This document shows positions 49,809 through 62,430 of a DNA stretch of 64,000 bases, piece after piece (the first letter of the stretch is position 1; each line of letters begins with the position of its first letter). The DNA lies in assembly GCF_001632365.1 (NCBI RefSeq), contig NW_024468529.1, positions 109,762-173,761 of the forward strand, written 5' to 3'. The notes below the pieces were generated by a model. That model was given only the letters and a program-made list of their open reading frames with translations, was not told the DNA's origin and searched no databases. Made by a program: the position numbers and the translations under genes. This DNA is from Laetiporus sulphureus 93-53. Its lineage: Eukaryota; Basidiomycota; Agaricomycetes; Polyporales; Laetiporaceae.

Positions 49809-51268
49809 TAATTGGCATCGTCTGCCATGCGCTCTACTATGATACCTTTTACACTAAAGCTTTGGTACCGAATCCAGCAATCTCCTTCTTGGTACGCGTA
49901 TCCTAATTGTTATCCTGATGCTCTTCGCTCTGCGTCGCTGTGCGTTTATTGTTATCAATAATCCTCCCTGTTATCGTCATTGTCGTAGATGTTGTCCTGT
50001 GTATGCTTTGTATAGTTCGAGCGCATTGCAACCCTTTACGTGGAAAGGAAGAGCTTCCTAGATGCAAGATGAAGATGGATGCTCCGGGCAGGAAGCAAGG
50101 GAGGACAAAGGGAGATCGAGTCTTTACTGTACGTAATTGACATGTCATTACCGTTGATTATCATGCAATGCGATACCTGCCACAAGATATGAATGTTGAG
50201 AATGTTATCTTCAAAATGAACTCAGGGCCGGCCACAGCGATAATCTTCAACCGCGCACACCACATGGCGCACCTCTGCCCGAGAATGTGCACATCGCCTT
50301 GAGAATCGCTACATTACAGGAACGTTAGAAGAATTCAGCCGATAGCCGTTCTATGATAGCCGAGACGCAATTGAACGGTGTACTCGTCATCAAACAAGCT
50401 CGCAAATGCTAAGCCCTTCCGGGATGCATTTAGATCTATTCAAGTCAATCATCAAAGATCCCAGGTGAGAGCCAGTTGATAGTATATCACCTCCAAGTCT
50501 TTTGTGACTGCTTATTCTCAGATGAGCTAGCAGAAGGTGAGTCTTAACCTGGGACCGTAAATGGACCACACGCCGAAGCGACCAGCGAGTCATGCCGGCA
50601 GCGATCACCGCTCGGCGCTCTTAGTCGGCTGGTGGGGATGGCTCCGGACCCGTCGAGGAAGCCGTCCCAGGGAAGATATTAGGACTATCACTTGGGGCTT
50701 GTGGACGTGGAAACGTACATGAAGTCTGTGCCCTATAGTGATACAGCGTCTGGGATATGAACGGCGCGTGGGGTTTGTTATGCCTTGCGTTATGTCTTGG
50801 TGCGATGAGTTGATGTCGTTTCTCCTTGTAGCTGTTCTTGTCGAGATTGAATGCCTCTGCTCGTTCCGCCGCATGGTGATGACTCAGTATCAAGTAACGC
50901 TGAGAATAATTATTACTGACCACTTCGCACCGTGAGGGCGCTTGGCTGAAACCGCGGTGGATTCCGCCTTGTTTCGAATTCGATGCAAGTTAATATTGCA
51001 GAGTCGATGTAGCACAGGCTCGCTAGCTAGCACCAGGGATTCAGATGTGAATAATGTACACGCAACCGGGATTGTAGTTGTGAATGAAAAGTTGATGGTT
51101 GGCGACGATCGATCAGAGTTCGGGACGCGTGCGGTCTCCGGCGGTTCAGCGCTTACTCCGGCCACTCCAACGCTCGCCCAAAAGCGAGACGTACCGCAGG
51201 GCCAGCATTATATACTCCCTCTGCATCTCGCCGTATAGCTGGCCTATATTTTCGTCTCAACTTCTGCT
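49809..51268. other. Intergenic region with no recognisable gene
   Basis: About 1.46 kb between P450 and the auxilin gene. Only short frames. A TATATACTCC box near 51,208, about 60 bp before the next ATG, is a likely core promoter for the downstream gene. Confidence 0.45.
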
Positions 51269-54173
51269 ATGAGCGACTCCTTCGCTGAGCTCTGGAATTC
51301 GACTGGAGCATCCAAGCCCGCGGAGCCTCCGCGCAAGCTCGGCTCCCTCGCAGGCGCATCGCCAGTTACTGCAAAGCCGCAGCATGATGCCTTTACGATG
51401 CTAGCGTCCGCAGGGTCGACCCGCTCGAATACCCCGATGGCGACCGGCGGGTCGATGAAGTCCTCACTATCGCTCAGAGCTAACGTGTCTTCGTCCAGCC
51501 TGTCCGCTAAACCGGTTCAGAAGGCTGCTAGTGCGGGGAACGATGCGTTTAGCGGCTTGTTCAGGGACGCGCTCCCGCCTGGCTCGAATGCGGACAATAC
51601 GAAGATGACGATTGCTGAGCGGGCGGCGCAGGCGGAGAGGGAGCGGAGGGAGCAGTTGCAACGACAGCAGCTGGTGGCTAAGCAGCAGGCTACTGCGTGG
51701 GCAGGGCTAGATTCGTTAGGAAATTCCTCGTCCGCAAGACCTGCGTCCGCTCTTACGCCCACACAGAGCAAGGGCGATGACTGGGCTTTCGACCTCGCAC
51801 CCTCTACGTCGTCTGCGCCTAGCAAGCCCGCCGCTCCTCCGCAGGATAACTGGGGTCTGGAAGAATTCGTCTCTCAGCCAGCGTCGCCGAAGCCTACTCC
51901 CTTGCAGCAGTCACAGTCTTTGCTAGATCTGGACGAGTTCACGTCTCCGTCTGCTGTGCAAGCTTCTAGGCATTCGCCTGAGCCATTGCGGTCTAATACG
52001 CCAGGAGACTTTGACTTTGGTGAGCGGGAAGATGGGCTGCTCGATGACACTTCCGATACCGAGGATGACATACTCGGAGAGCTCGGTAAGCCTGTTACTG
52101 AGCGATCACAACCGGTATGCCCTCTCCGTTCAGTCGTGCTCCTCACTATTGAGATATGTGCATTTCTTCTCTCAGAGTCGGCCTGCCTCCATTACCGCCT
52201 CCGCTCAGTCTTCCAAATCAGGCCCACCATCTCGAGCCGTATCACCACCTCCACATATCCTCGGCCAGATCGTCGAAATGGGCTTCTCAATACAACAAGC
52301 TCGGATCGCACTTGCCGCAACAGATACGGGACTCGACGTGCAGGCAGCACTGGAGACACTACTTTCAAACGGAGCAGGGTCAGAGACTCCTCCTCCAGAC
52401 CGACCGTCCCAGGGAAGACAGACTGCCCAGCGCGAACCTGGCTACGACCGCTATTACTCGTCTGACGAGGATCATCAAAGTCCTACCTCTGCAACGCCTG
52501 TACGCGGGCCTACCCGTTCTCGAACTCAACCGCGTAACGGCGCTCCGCCCTCCCGCACCCGCGAGCCTTCCAATCGCGCCGACGCCTCCCCTTCCGGCGG
52601 CCCAAGCGAGGCGCAACGCAACATACAAGAACAAGCAGACAAGCTGCTCGCTCAGGCAAGCGAGATTGGGATAAGCATGTTCAATCGCGCGAACGCATTT
52701 TGGAAGGAAGGCAAGGAGAAGGCGCTGCGCGCGTATGAGGAGCGCGCAGCTGTAGCAAGGACGGAGGCAGCGGCGAGCAGGAGTAGGCGACCGCGGTGGA
52801 TGCAGGAAGTGGCGGATGGTGCGGAGCACGAGGAGGGGTGGGCGAACGGGGCGAGTGCTGGGTTCGAAGACAGTCATGAGCATGGAGAGGAGGTGCTCCC
52901 ACCGAAGCCGAAGACGCGGACTCGTCGGTCTCCGCCGCGTGAGCAAGAGCCTCAGATGTCGAGGGCGGCTGCGTTCAAGGCGGGGAATCTCATTTCAGAT
53001 GAGATGACAGCCGTATACAGCTCTCCATTCCGGCGGAAAACGCCTGCGCGCAGTCAGGTAGCAACACCCACCGAGCCTGTCGCCTCCTCGTCCGTGTCCA
53101 TATTCACGGCTCCAGCCCCGCCACGCACGCCCTCCCCCATCCCGCTCATCACGCGCAAGACCGTTCCCGCGTCGCCCGCAGCCATCGCCGCCTCCGCGAA
53201 GCACAAAGCCGCGGGCACAGAGATGTTCAAGCTCGGGCGGTACGCAGAGGCCGAGACGCTCTACTCGCGCGCGATCGCCGCGCTGCCCGCGGCGCACCTC
53301 CTGCTCGTGCCTCTGTACAACAATCGCGCGCTCGCGCGGAACAAGATCGGCGACTATGCGGGCGCGATCGAGGATTGCTCGGCGGTGGTGGAGATTGTGG
53401 GCATGGGGTATAGGCCGGAGAGGGAGAGGAGGGTGGAGAGGGAGGAGGAGGGCGCGGGGGTGGATTTGGGCGAGGGGCTTGTGAAGGCGCTGTGGAGGAG
53501 GGCGGAGGCGTATGAGGGGCGGGAGAGGTGGGAGGAGGCGAGGAAGGATTGGGAGGCGGTTGCGGGGGTGGAGTTTGCGGGGAAGGTGAGGGTGGAGGCC
53601 GTCAAGGGTGTTGGGAGATGCAAGAAGATGTTGGCGGCCAACGCAAACGGGGATGCGCACGCTCCCGCGTCGACTGGCACAGCTGGATCGTCCGCATCTC
53701 GCTCGAATCCGAAACCCGCTCCTCATTTTGCAAAGCCGCCGCGAGTTTCTGTGCCCACTGAGGCGCTCAATAGGGTGCGCGAGGCGAACCGGGTGGCGGA
53801 GGCGGAGGACCAGGCGCGGCTCGATCTGAAGGACGTGGTGGATGCGAGGCTCGTGGCGTGGAAGAATGGGAAGGAGAGCAACATACGCGCTCTCATCGCC
53901 AGCCTGGACATGGTGCTGTGGCCAGAGCTTGAGTGGCAGAAGGTCGGGATGCACGAGCTGGTGACGCCGGCGCAGGTGAAGGTTAGGTATACGAAGGCGA
54001 TCGCGAAGCTGCATCCGGATAAGGCGCGTGCGTTTAAAGTCCTCGTTTTTGTTGGTGATGCTGACTTTTGTCGTTTGTAGCTGAATGTGAATAATACGAC
54101 GCTAGAGCAGAGGATGATTGCCAATGGGGTGTTTGGATCTTTGAATGACGCTTGGAACGCTTTCAAGCAATAG
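51269..54173 (+). CDS. SWA2: Auxilin-like clathrin-uncoating cochaperone (UBA-TPR-J)
   Basis: Recruits Hsp70 to strip clathrin from vesicles. Exons: 51269-52114, 52176-54023, 54081-54173, about 928 aa. The N-terminal 290 residues are Ser/Pro-rich with clathrin/adaptor-like acidic motifs (SLLDLDEF, GDFDFGERED). A UBA domain follows (LGQIVEMGFSIQQARIALAAT, then GLDVQAALETLLSNGAG). Near residue 600 a TPR region begins (HKAAGTEMFKLGRYAEAETL, PLYNNRALARNKIGDYAGAI, ALWRRAEAYEGRERWEEAR). The C-terminal J-domain holds the HPD tripeptide (IAKLHPDK) and ends RMIANGVFGSLNDAWNAFKQ. This UBA-TPR-J order is that of yeast Swa2. The last intron appears to use a GC donor directly after HPDK; a GT donor 15 nt further would insert ARAFK. 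Confidence 0.93.
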
Positions 54174-54432
54174 ACAGACAATAATTTATACGCACTGATG
54201 ATGTATTCCCACTGGAAGAGCTGTCTTGCATGTTCTTTGACTGGGTTAGACTTTGTATTCGAGGGTCCTGTTTGAACTAGGGAGTCTGCTTCGGGCATGG
54301 CTCGGGTATAGATTTCACTGATCGCACTCGACTTGGACTGCTCTCTCCTCTCTCTCTCCCATCCGCTCAATCGCTCGCTTATATTCTACCTATTGCGAGT
54401 TGAACGTTGAGCAAGGGCATCCATCCACCGCC
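54174..54432. other. Short intergenic region
   Basis: About 260 bp between tandem genes. It has a CT-rich stretch (CTCTCTCCTCTCTCTCTCCC, about 54,340-54,360) before the TMA22 start, consistent with its initiation region. Confidence 0.5.
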
Positions 54433-55396
54433 ATGGCATCTACAGAGAGTGCAAATGAATCTGCATCTCAACCCATAGCACCCGTGCAAGTCCTGTATTG
54501 CGGAGGTCAGTAAAGGCTCCCGCTTTTCTTTGGAAGCTGACTGTCTTGAGCTGCGATACAGTCTGCACGTTCCCTGTTGAGTACTGCGAATTTGGTTCGC
54601 ATTTGACAAAGTGCAAGGAATGGCTCGAGAAGGAGCACCCGGATGTATACCCAAGGTATTACTCTGAAGGTGTGTACTCTTTGTCGCGCCCCGTTGCTTC
54701 TGTGAGGTGTTGATCACGTCTTTCTCTCCTCTTGTGGTATGCGCGCATTTGATCTGCTATCCGGTGCTGTGCAGAGGCCTTGCAAGCGAAACTGGGCACG
54801 CTCAGCTTGGAAGCGCAGTCTAAGATTGACAAGGATACGGCGAAGAAGGAGAAGAAGGCGGAGGCCAAGGCAAATGCGGAGAAGGAGAAGAAGATGGTGC
54901 GTCCCTGCTTGCAACGATCCGTTTCGACTTTTGAGATACTTTTCGCACTCGACAGAAATCACAAGTAAGTCAATGATTGAGTTGTAGGTGGAGTTGGGAG
55001 TGATGGATGGTCCGTTCTCAGGTCACGGTCAAACGAATAGAACGCAACAGACGGAAATATGTGACTGCGATACATGGATTGGAAGCGTTCGGTGCGTCTG
55101 CACAAGGCCGTGTTCTCATCTACACCGAGTCGACATGAACCTGCTTGTATCCCCCCTTCCCCTCCCCTATCCCTCCTTGATCACCTGCAGACGTCGATCT
55201 CAAGAAAGCCGCCAAGTTCTTCGCGCAAAAGTTCGCGACCGGTGCATCCGTCACGAAGAACACCCAGGGCTTCGACGAGATCGTCGTGCAGGGCGATGTA
55301 TCGGTTGATATCGTCGAGATGATCGAGGAGGGCGTGGGGTTGCTGAAGGGCGTGCCGAAGGAGAACGTGGTTGAGGTGGAGGAGAAGAAGAAGTAG
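54433..55396 (+). CDS. TMA22: Density-regulated protein / Tma22 (SUI1 domain)
   Basis: Ribosome-associated factor that works with Tma20/MCT-1 to recycle 40S subunits and remove deacylated tRNA after termination. The N-terminal zinc-type region is [20 protein letters not shown], then [21 protein letters not shown] coiled, Lys/Ala/Glu-rich linker follows ([17 protein letters not shown]). The C-terminal SUI1/eIF1 domain is [51 protein letters not shown], ending VVEVEEKKK (TAG 55394-55396). Four short introns are placed by these matches. Length is about 195 aa, normal for the family. Confidence 0.94.
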
Positions 55397-56491
55397 AGAT
55401 GCGGTGAGTTTGGTGGTGCTGAAGGGCGGGAGGGTACCTTTGGTGTGAAGAAGCTTGGGGCGATGGTGTACGATTGGTGAGTGGCTTAGTGATGAGATTG
55501 GGTGATGCTGAAACATGTCATTGTGATAGGATGTATACTCAGCTTGTAATGACGCGATCAAATGGAGTTCAGTTAGTAGGAAATTGTACGTCGTTGCGCA
55601 TCAAACTGCTCAAGACATGCGCCCCATGATCGCAGATCCGAGACTGCAATGTTACTTATCCGTCCTGAGGCTTTCTTGGGAACATTGCAGATGACGCCGT
55701 CACAATGTAGGGTGTGTAGGTGCTGCGGTCGGCGGGTCTTGACCTCCGTCTCATATGTGCACCAATCACGGGTGAACAAATCCGTTGAGGATGTGAGCGT
55801 CCCGCACTAATCGTTCCAATGATGCTCATTGGATTCGCACTTGGTACGTACTGGCCTCGACATGTACCTGCCGCATGCTTGACCGCCGTGGTCAGTGTCC
55901 TTCATTCGAGGCCTGCCACCGCCGTCTCAGGGTCCACACGATTCAGAGGCATCTAATGGAGCGATCGACCAGCGATGAGCTTCAAGTTGCCGTCGTCCTT
56001 GGGCTAAATCACTGCCCTAATAACGACTCCGCCTCATACGATCCCCTAAATGGCGTCGGCGGCACCCTCTACAACAGAGCTCGTACCACCCTGATACGCC
56101 AAAAACGAGTCTGTACCAGAACTTCGCGATCACCGTACCAGACTGCTATACGCGACTGCGTGGTGACTCTCACCCATTTGATGCTATCTGGGTGAGGGTT
56201 GTTTGCAACCTATGACTTGGTGAAGCAAATTTGTGTTTACCCGCTCCTTTTAGGCAGGCACGTCCCGCTCTACGAGCAGAGCGGTACCGTGGAGTGACGT
56301 GGATGATATCTTATCACGTCGTGCAGATTGCATTATTTTTCGTTTCCGAATTATCAATGGAGTGCACAGTCGGATGTAAACGTGGGCCACATTTGACGAT
56401 CACATTTACACTGTACGTGCCAGGTATTTTGTATTCATGCGCTGTGACGCTTCAGGATGGATGAAGTAGCGCAAACAATGCGCAGGAAGCT
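55397..56491. other. Convergent intergenic region
   Basis: About 1.1 kb between the 3' ends of TMA22 and the DAHP synthase gene. No gene or repeat is recognised; frames up to about 107 codons (55,875-56,195) show no homology I recognise. Confidence 0.45.
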
Positions 56492-58829
56492 CTCATGAGA
56501 ACTTGCGACCACCGAGCTCAGCATAGAGCACGTCGCTGTCCGCACGTTTGCGTCCGACCCTCCTCCTGTTGTAATGGTTTGAGATGAGGAACGCGACGTC
56601 TGGCCAAATGTGATCAGCATACACATCTCGACCGCTCGGGAATTACGATTAAACTCACCCAACGATTGTTCAAAGTTCAGACGAGGATCGCAGAACGACT
56701 GGATCGAACGCGACGAGGTCAAGGTTGTCATCCTGTATACATCGCACCACAACGCACCTGGTATCGCAGCCCCAATTGCTCCTCGCTCAGCTCCATGCTG
56801 CCCCCAAGGCACTCGGTGACGCTGAACCCATCCTCGCTCAGCTCCCCGGTGAACTCGAGGCTCACGCCGTTCATGCGCGAGTCGCACTCGGCGTGGATGC
56901 GCATGCACGCAGTCAGCTCGCTGATGATTGTGCCGAAGTTGCGCGTCTTGAGCCCACTCGAGGATGTCAGTGTGCTGCGTGGTGTGTCACGTCAGTCGGG
57001 TGTTCAAGGTTCAAGCAAGAGAACCATGGAACGTACTTGCCATGCATGGGATCGCAGATCCAGGCTACGAGATGTCCGCATTGCTGGACAGCTTTGATGT
57101 GGCCGGCTAGGTGGCTCTCGATCTTCATATATTCTGTCAATATATGCGCTGGCTTTTCGCGCATTCTGCTCACCTTGGCCGCACCATAGCGAGTGATCAG
57201 CGTGACCTTGCCCGCTTCCCGGTTCGGGTTCACAACTACCATCATACCCATCATCAACAAATCATATCATTCATGCATACATGACCATGACAGCTCACTG
57301 TCGAGCAACCGGACGAGCTCGCCTGCAGCCATGCTAGGTCCCACCTTGATCCCGATTGGGTTTCTGATCCCACGGAAGTACTCAACATGCGCGCCGTTCA
57401 GCTGCCTCGTCCTGTCTCCGATCCAGAGGAAGTGCGCGGACGTGTTGTAGTACACGTTCGGCGGGAGCGGCTCACTGGGTGTGTCATCGTGGAGCGTCGA
57501 GGAGAGGGAGGACGGGATTGGGAATTCGCGCGTCATCGCTTCTTCGAAGTCCAACAAGAGGCCTTCGTGGCTGCGGCTTGGTGTAGGTGAAGGGAGCACC
57601 GCGATTTGAAGCGGCAACATACCTGGTGAAGAAGTCCGCCTCTCCCAGCACGCCCCTGCCACCACCCTGCTCGTAACTCGTGTGCTGGCTGCCGAGTCCG
57701 ATCGTTCGAGTGAAGTCAAGAGCGTCAGATAGGCCTTCGGTAATGCGTTCAAACTCTTCTCTACAGAAGATCGTTAGACCTAATAGCTAAAGAAAATTGC
57801 GAGGGACACTTACCGTAGTTCTGGCGATCGTACATGCGAGAGCGACCAGTCCCGTGGGTGGTGCAGCGAAGCGAACCCTGAGGTGAGCAGGCCGCGGACA
57901 TAGTTGAGTGTTGTAGTTGAGTGGAAGTAAGCACTACAAATAGTCACTAACTACTGCACGACTCAAAGCAAGCAGACTTACGTTAATAGCCTCTCAGGAT
58001 CGGGTGTTCGGTCATGAGGATCTAGCCTGTCACCTTGTCAGTAAGCTGCCAAGGACAGGGAAAGCAGCGGAGTGTTACCCATTGACATTATCACCTCTGT
58101 ATTCATGTGACTAAGAGTCTACGTTGTAGACTGCTGCATCGGACGTACCGGAAACTAAGTACTTCTCTGTCACCGATCTTCTCCGTCGGGCTGCTCCGAG
58201 GCTTTGCATATTGACCGGCGATACGTCCTATACGTACCTATATTGGGGGAGATGAGTTGAATTCAACAGAGAAAATTCGTCACGGGCTACACCCACCACA
58301 GGCATGCGAGCACCCCAGATGAGGATCAATGAGAACGACAGTATCAGTCCGATCTTGTTGGATATGTTTTCCTATTAGGCGTTAAATGTCAATGAGTCAC
58401 AAAAAAAAAAGAGGAATGCGTGGCTCACATGAGTGCAAGCATCGAAACTCTCTGCACAGTCTCCTGCATGCAGAAGGAAAGCCTCATGCCGCTGCACCTC
58501 GCTCAACTTGTGACGAAGTCGCTCAATCTGTGGAGTTCTGATTTTATCAGGAAATACGTCTGTAGATACTCTGCGCGCACCTCAGAAGGTGTCACTAATG
58601 GAGGCAAGGTGCGGATTTTGTTCAGTACTCTGACAGTAGGTCAAAAAATGGAACAACATAACAACAGCATTGACATACTTTGTTAGCTTCTCTTGGTCTT
58701 GATATTCAACATCCTGTTATGCATCAAAACCTGAGTCAACGACATGCCGTGTGGCTGCATAACGACACTGCATACTTGAGCAGCGGGTTTGCTCTTCCAT
58801 GAGCTCGGAGTCCAGGCGTCAGTCGACAT
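56492..58829 (-). CDS. Class II 3-deoxy-D-arabino-heptulosonate-7-phosphate (DAHP) synthase
   Basis: First step of the shikimate pathway: phosphoenolpyruvate plus erythrose-4-phosphate to DAHP. Minus strand. Exon 1 is [18 protein letters not shown] (ATG 58827-58829), then [12 protein letters not shown] and [16 protein letters not shown]. The core follows: [20 protein letters not shown] then [13 protein letters not shown] (near residue 70), [91 protein letters not shown]. It ends [15 protein letters not shown] (TGA 56492-56494). Roughly ten short introns. This plant-like class II enzyme is unrelated in sequence to the yeast Aro3/Aro4 class I enzymes, and is known in filamentous fungi. The N-terminus lacks a clear organelle presequence, so it is probably cytosolic. 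Confidence 0.93.
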
Positions 58830-59070
58830 GATTGTTTTGGTTCAATAATCCCAAGAAATTGAACAGTAGATTGCGGAAGCACAAGAGCAAAGGCAGCAAC
58901 CGAGGAGAGTAGTGTGTCAGGAAAATTGAAGAAGTGTCCGAGTCTCAGACTCAAGTCGAGTCCCACTCGACTCAAGAATCCTGAAATAGATCGGCACGAT
59001 CTCGGCAAACGATCCATCTTATCTTATCGGAGATCAGATGTCGATCAATCGCAGATGGAAATTACAGCCT

Positions 59071-60408
59071 CTACAAATCCAAGTCCTTGACCTGCTCCTC
59101 CAGCCACGCCCACAACTTCTGTCCAAGTTCAAGATTGTCCGTCTCTGGCTTTGCTTTTCCCACTCGTGCCCATGGTATCAAATACTGTCCCGGAGGGCGC
59201 TCGTCACTACGACACTGCGCCTCCAGCAAATATGAAGACCGACCTTTCCGCCAAACTGTGCCCCCTCTGGCGCGGTACCTCCCCATAGCTGGGTTAACGC
59301 ACCTATCTCCGCGTCAGGAAGCACGGGATTCTGTTTCTTGGCTGTCAATTAAATCGACATGCTTCATGTCAGCGCAAGATACGCACGATCACGCTCAGGA
59401 ATTTGACGAAGCGTCGGGTATTGCGTGCCGTGTCGTATTTCAGGTTGCCCGGATGAAGAGAGAATGAAACAAGACCTTGCTCTGCATATCTTCTGTGGAA
59501 CTCATTCGCCACCACGACGTTGCCCTATATACTGTTCTCTCAGTGCGAGCATCTCTGATACCGCACCAAGCCGTCTGCTCACAAACTTGCTCTGGAAGTA
59601 GAGCTTGACCGTATTCATCTCTCGCCTCTTCGGACAATCCTTGAACGTCTCAAAGTCGAGCCCGGACACAAACTCATGTCCCACCGAGGCGACATGTACG
59701 ACGCGTGGCTTGCCGCCTACGGAGGATTTGGCCGTCTCGAACAGTATTGAAAGGAGCAGCTTCGTCAGATAGAAGTGGCCTAGGTGAGCGGTGGTTAGTT
59801 TTGCCATACGTGAACTACCATGAACTCACCAAGGACATTCGTTCCGAACTGCAGGTCGTATCCGTCCGCTGTGAGGTCCTCCACCGGCGGATACATGGAT
59901 GCTGCGTTGTTAAAGAGCACGTGTAACTGTGTCTCCTTTCTACGCCCTCGAATCAGCTGCTACGCAAAGGATTCCGTGCCGGTACACGTACCTCAGGAAC
60001 TCATTTACCGTTGTCTTGATTGATCGCAAATCTGCGAGATCGAGGTGTATGTAAATCGCTTCATGTCCCGTCTCCTGCCTCAGTTGCTCGATCGTCTCTC
60101 TCGCTTTCTCTTCATTCCTACATGCCATATACACCTTGGCATTATGCTCCAATAGCCCCTATACAGTATAGGTTTCACAAACTCAGCACTTCGCCGCTAA
60201 TGCATGCAAGGGGTATGCGACCGACCTTGACCGTTTTTCGACCGATATTTACGTTGCCGCCCGTCACGATTATCACCTTCCCCGACAAGTCCGGGATCTG
60301 ATCCGTCGACCATTTCGGCGAGGGCGGCAACATGCTGTCCCAACCACCTCTGCTGACAGACAGTAGGCCGGGGACCATCGTCTCGAGGAACGTCTTTGCG
60401 GAATTCAT
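59071..60408 (-). CDS. Short-chain dehydrogenase/reductase (retinol-dehydrogenase-like)
   Basis: NAD(P)-dependent oxidoreductase of the classical SDR fold. Start ATG 60406-60408 ([11 protein letters not shown]). Residues 45-59 give [15 protein letters not shown], the TGxxxGxG-type cofactor loop with its third Gly shifted. Then [23 protein letters not shown], the LFNNAA motif (Asn of the NNAG motif), HVASVG with the catalytic Ser region, and LYFQSK, the YxxxK active-site pair at a splice junction. C-terminal exons give [42 protein letters not shown], ending [11 protein letters not shown] (TAG 59071-59073). Skipping 59,187-59,251 as an intron restores GGK-YLIPW. The substrate is unknown; fungal relatives act on lipophilic alcohols and ketones. 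About 330 aa, full length. Confidence 0.9.
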
Positions 60409-60804
60409 ATCGTGGTCGTGGGTTGGGTTAGAGGTTTGGAGTGGTAGCGACAACCGTGTCGAGTAGTGCCACAGAAAGGCTATTTATGTATGGGACTGCC
60501 AAGATGATGTATTACACTGACTGCGAAGACATTTCCAGGCCGCGCTAAGAGTATATACAGGAGCTCCCGTTCAGAGAATAAATAAAAATGTGTGGTTTGG
60601 GCTGAGCAAGAGAGATCCAAGACTGAGTATGATGCGCGCAAAGGTTACAGAAATGATAGAATCCAGAATGATAGCGATGCATGGGTATGTACGACAAGAA
60701 CAGCACGTGGCATGAGATTTGCTGCGAAGAGACAAGTTGTGAGAATTACAGGATGCAAGAAGCCGGACCGACCGAACGTACGCGCTAAGTCAGCATGACT
60801 TCAA
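60409..60804. other. Short intergenic region
   Basis: About 400 bp. Contains the SDR promoter side and the 3' flank of the DUF7918 gene. No gene is seen. Confidence 0.45.
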
Positions 60805-62143
60805 TCAGTCCTGCGTGAGGTCAATAACCTCTCCCGAGGACACTGAGCGTGAACCCGAACTCGAACCTGATCCCGTCAGATCAATGATTCCGCTACCGAA
60901 CAGCCAGCGGATCGGTAAGATGGCCCATTCGGTCTTTACGGTACTCGAGCGGCTGCGCTGGGAGTCTGTTCTGGCTTGGGAAGGCCGTCGGTTCTCTTCA
61001 CCGCTCGCTACAGGACGTGGCTGCAATGACGCGAATGAGATGACGTCTTAGGTGGAAAGGAGGTTCACGTACAGCAGAAGGGCCAGCAACTGGTACTCCC
61101 TGTACCTCGGGCTCCTCCTTCACCACCGACATAGGAGTAACTGTGCGCAGCGCGATACTACAAAATATCAGCCGTGACCCCTACACGCAAGAGGATGAAC
61201 AAACCTCATATCCACGCTCATCGGCGTGCTCATCGTGCGCGACCGTTTGGACTGCCTGTCCGACTCGGCCATCGATGATGCAGATCGCTTGATGCCCCTT
61301 CTCTCCACATGAACGTTAGTGGTCTCGCTCGGAGGTGGCAGCGGACGCGGAGCGATATCTTGTGCAATGAGCATCCCCATTGGCCGATAGTTATATCTGA
61401 ACGTGATATGCGGCGGGGAACGTCTCGGGTCGTCGATGTACCTGACGTCCATGGTACGGGCTCTGTGTGTTGCCTCAGATTCACCCAGGCTAAAGGTACC
61501 AGATATCAGCATCGAGCCAAAGTATATGCGGCAAAATGCTACTGACGATACGCAATGACTGCCGGCCTTCTTTGTCCTCTCGTGTATTGGGCCAACCTCC
61601 GTGAACGACACGCCCCGGACGGCCTCAAACGGACCTGAACCAATGGTCATGCACCTATACACCCGTATCTCTATGACCCCCAAATTATCAGCGTTCGTGG
61701 TACCCGCCAACGCGACGTTGTCGTCATCTGTGCAAGAGCAGCTGATCTGTCAGTGATAAGGCCGGATTCAGGAATTAGCGACGCACCGGTGAGTGTAACG
61801 TTTGAGAACATGAATGGCCTGACCGTGCACCCACAGATGCGCATACCCTTGAGACTTCGCGACTTGTAGGACTTGACCAACTCCCTCGCGACGAGCTGAC
61901 CATTTACAAAGCAGTGCACGCTCATATCGGTCGCCGACTTGTTCCCAAACCGGATCTTGAATTTCTGAAACATAGTCGTTCGTAAGATGCGGAGGGCTTC
62001 CCGTAGTCTCGATGCCTACTAACCCGTCCGGCCTCGCTGGGGATGTAGCAGCTCGTCATGGCGTCACTCTCCCGCGTGGTCGCATACTCGGTCAACTTTT
62101 CGATTTCAGCAACAATAGCAACTCGGCAATCACGCATATGCAT
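60805..62143 (-). CDS. DUF7918-family protein with two C-terminal SUMO-interaction-like motifs
   Basis: Minus strand; start ATG 62141-62143 (MHMRDCRVAIVAEIEKLTEY). Spliced exons continue SCYIPSEAGR-KFKIRFGNKS, HCFVNGQLVARELVK, ICGCTVRPFMFSNVTLT, IEIRVYRC, VHERTKK-like IHERTKKAGSHCVSLGESE, then PRRSPPHITFRYNYRPMGML. This order (beta-rich N-terminal domain, VRPFMFS, IHERTKK) is that of the fungal DUF7918 domain, an expanded family of unknown function in Agaricomycetes. A basic nuclear-type stretch follows (RRGIKRSASSMAESDRQSKR). The C-terminus carries IIDLTGS and VIDLTQD, both of the [VI][VI]DLT type known for SUMO binding. TGA at 60805-60807. A nuclear, SUMO-linked role is my inference. Confidence 0.82.
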
Positions 62144-62430
62144 ATTGGGAATGATGGTCGATGAAGTGGGAAGACGTGCGAGGTGAGGGGGGGAAGGTGC
62201 GACCGTCGCTATCAGCTCGACGGCGTGTCCGACTACAAGAAGGCTAATAGACGCCTGCGCCACATGGGCCGCCGCGACGGCATCGGAAGAGCCCGGGTCG
62301 CGTCGCGCGTCGCGTCGGTCACATGAGAGGCCTGGGCCCCAGGGCGTCGGACTTAGAGCCACTAGCGCGTCGCGCTACAGTTCAGTAAGACACGTGCGAA
62401 AATATATACATCGGAGCGAGACTGGTCATA

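Noticed and set aside
52995..54014. 339-codon antisense frame inside the auxilin gene
   Set aside because: Shadow of GC-rich codon usage opposite a well-supported TPR/J-domain exon; its composition (His/Leu/Arg-rich) is artefactual.
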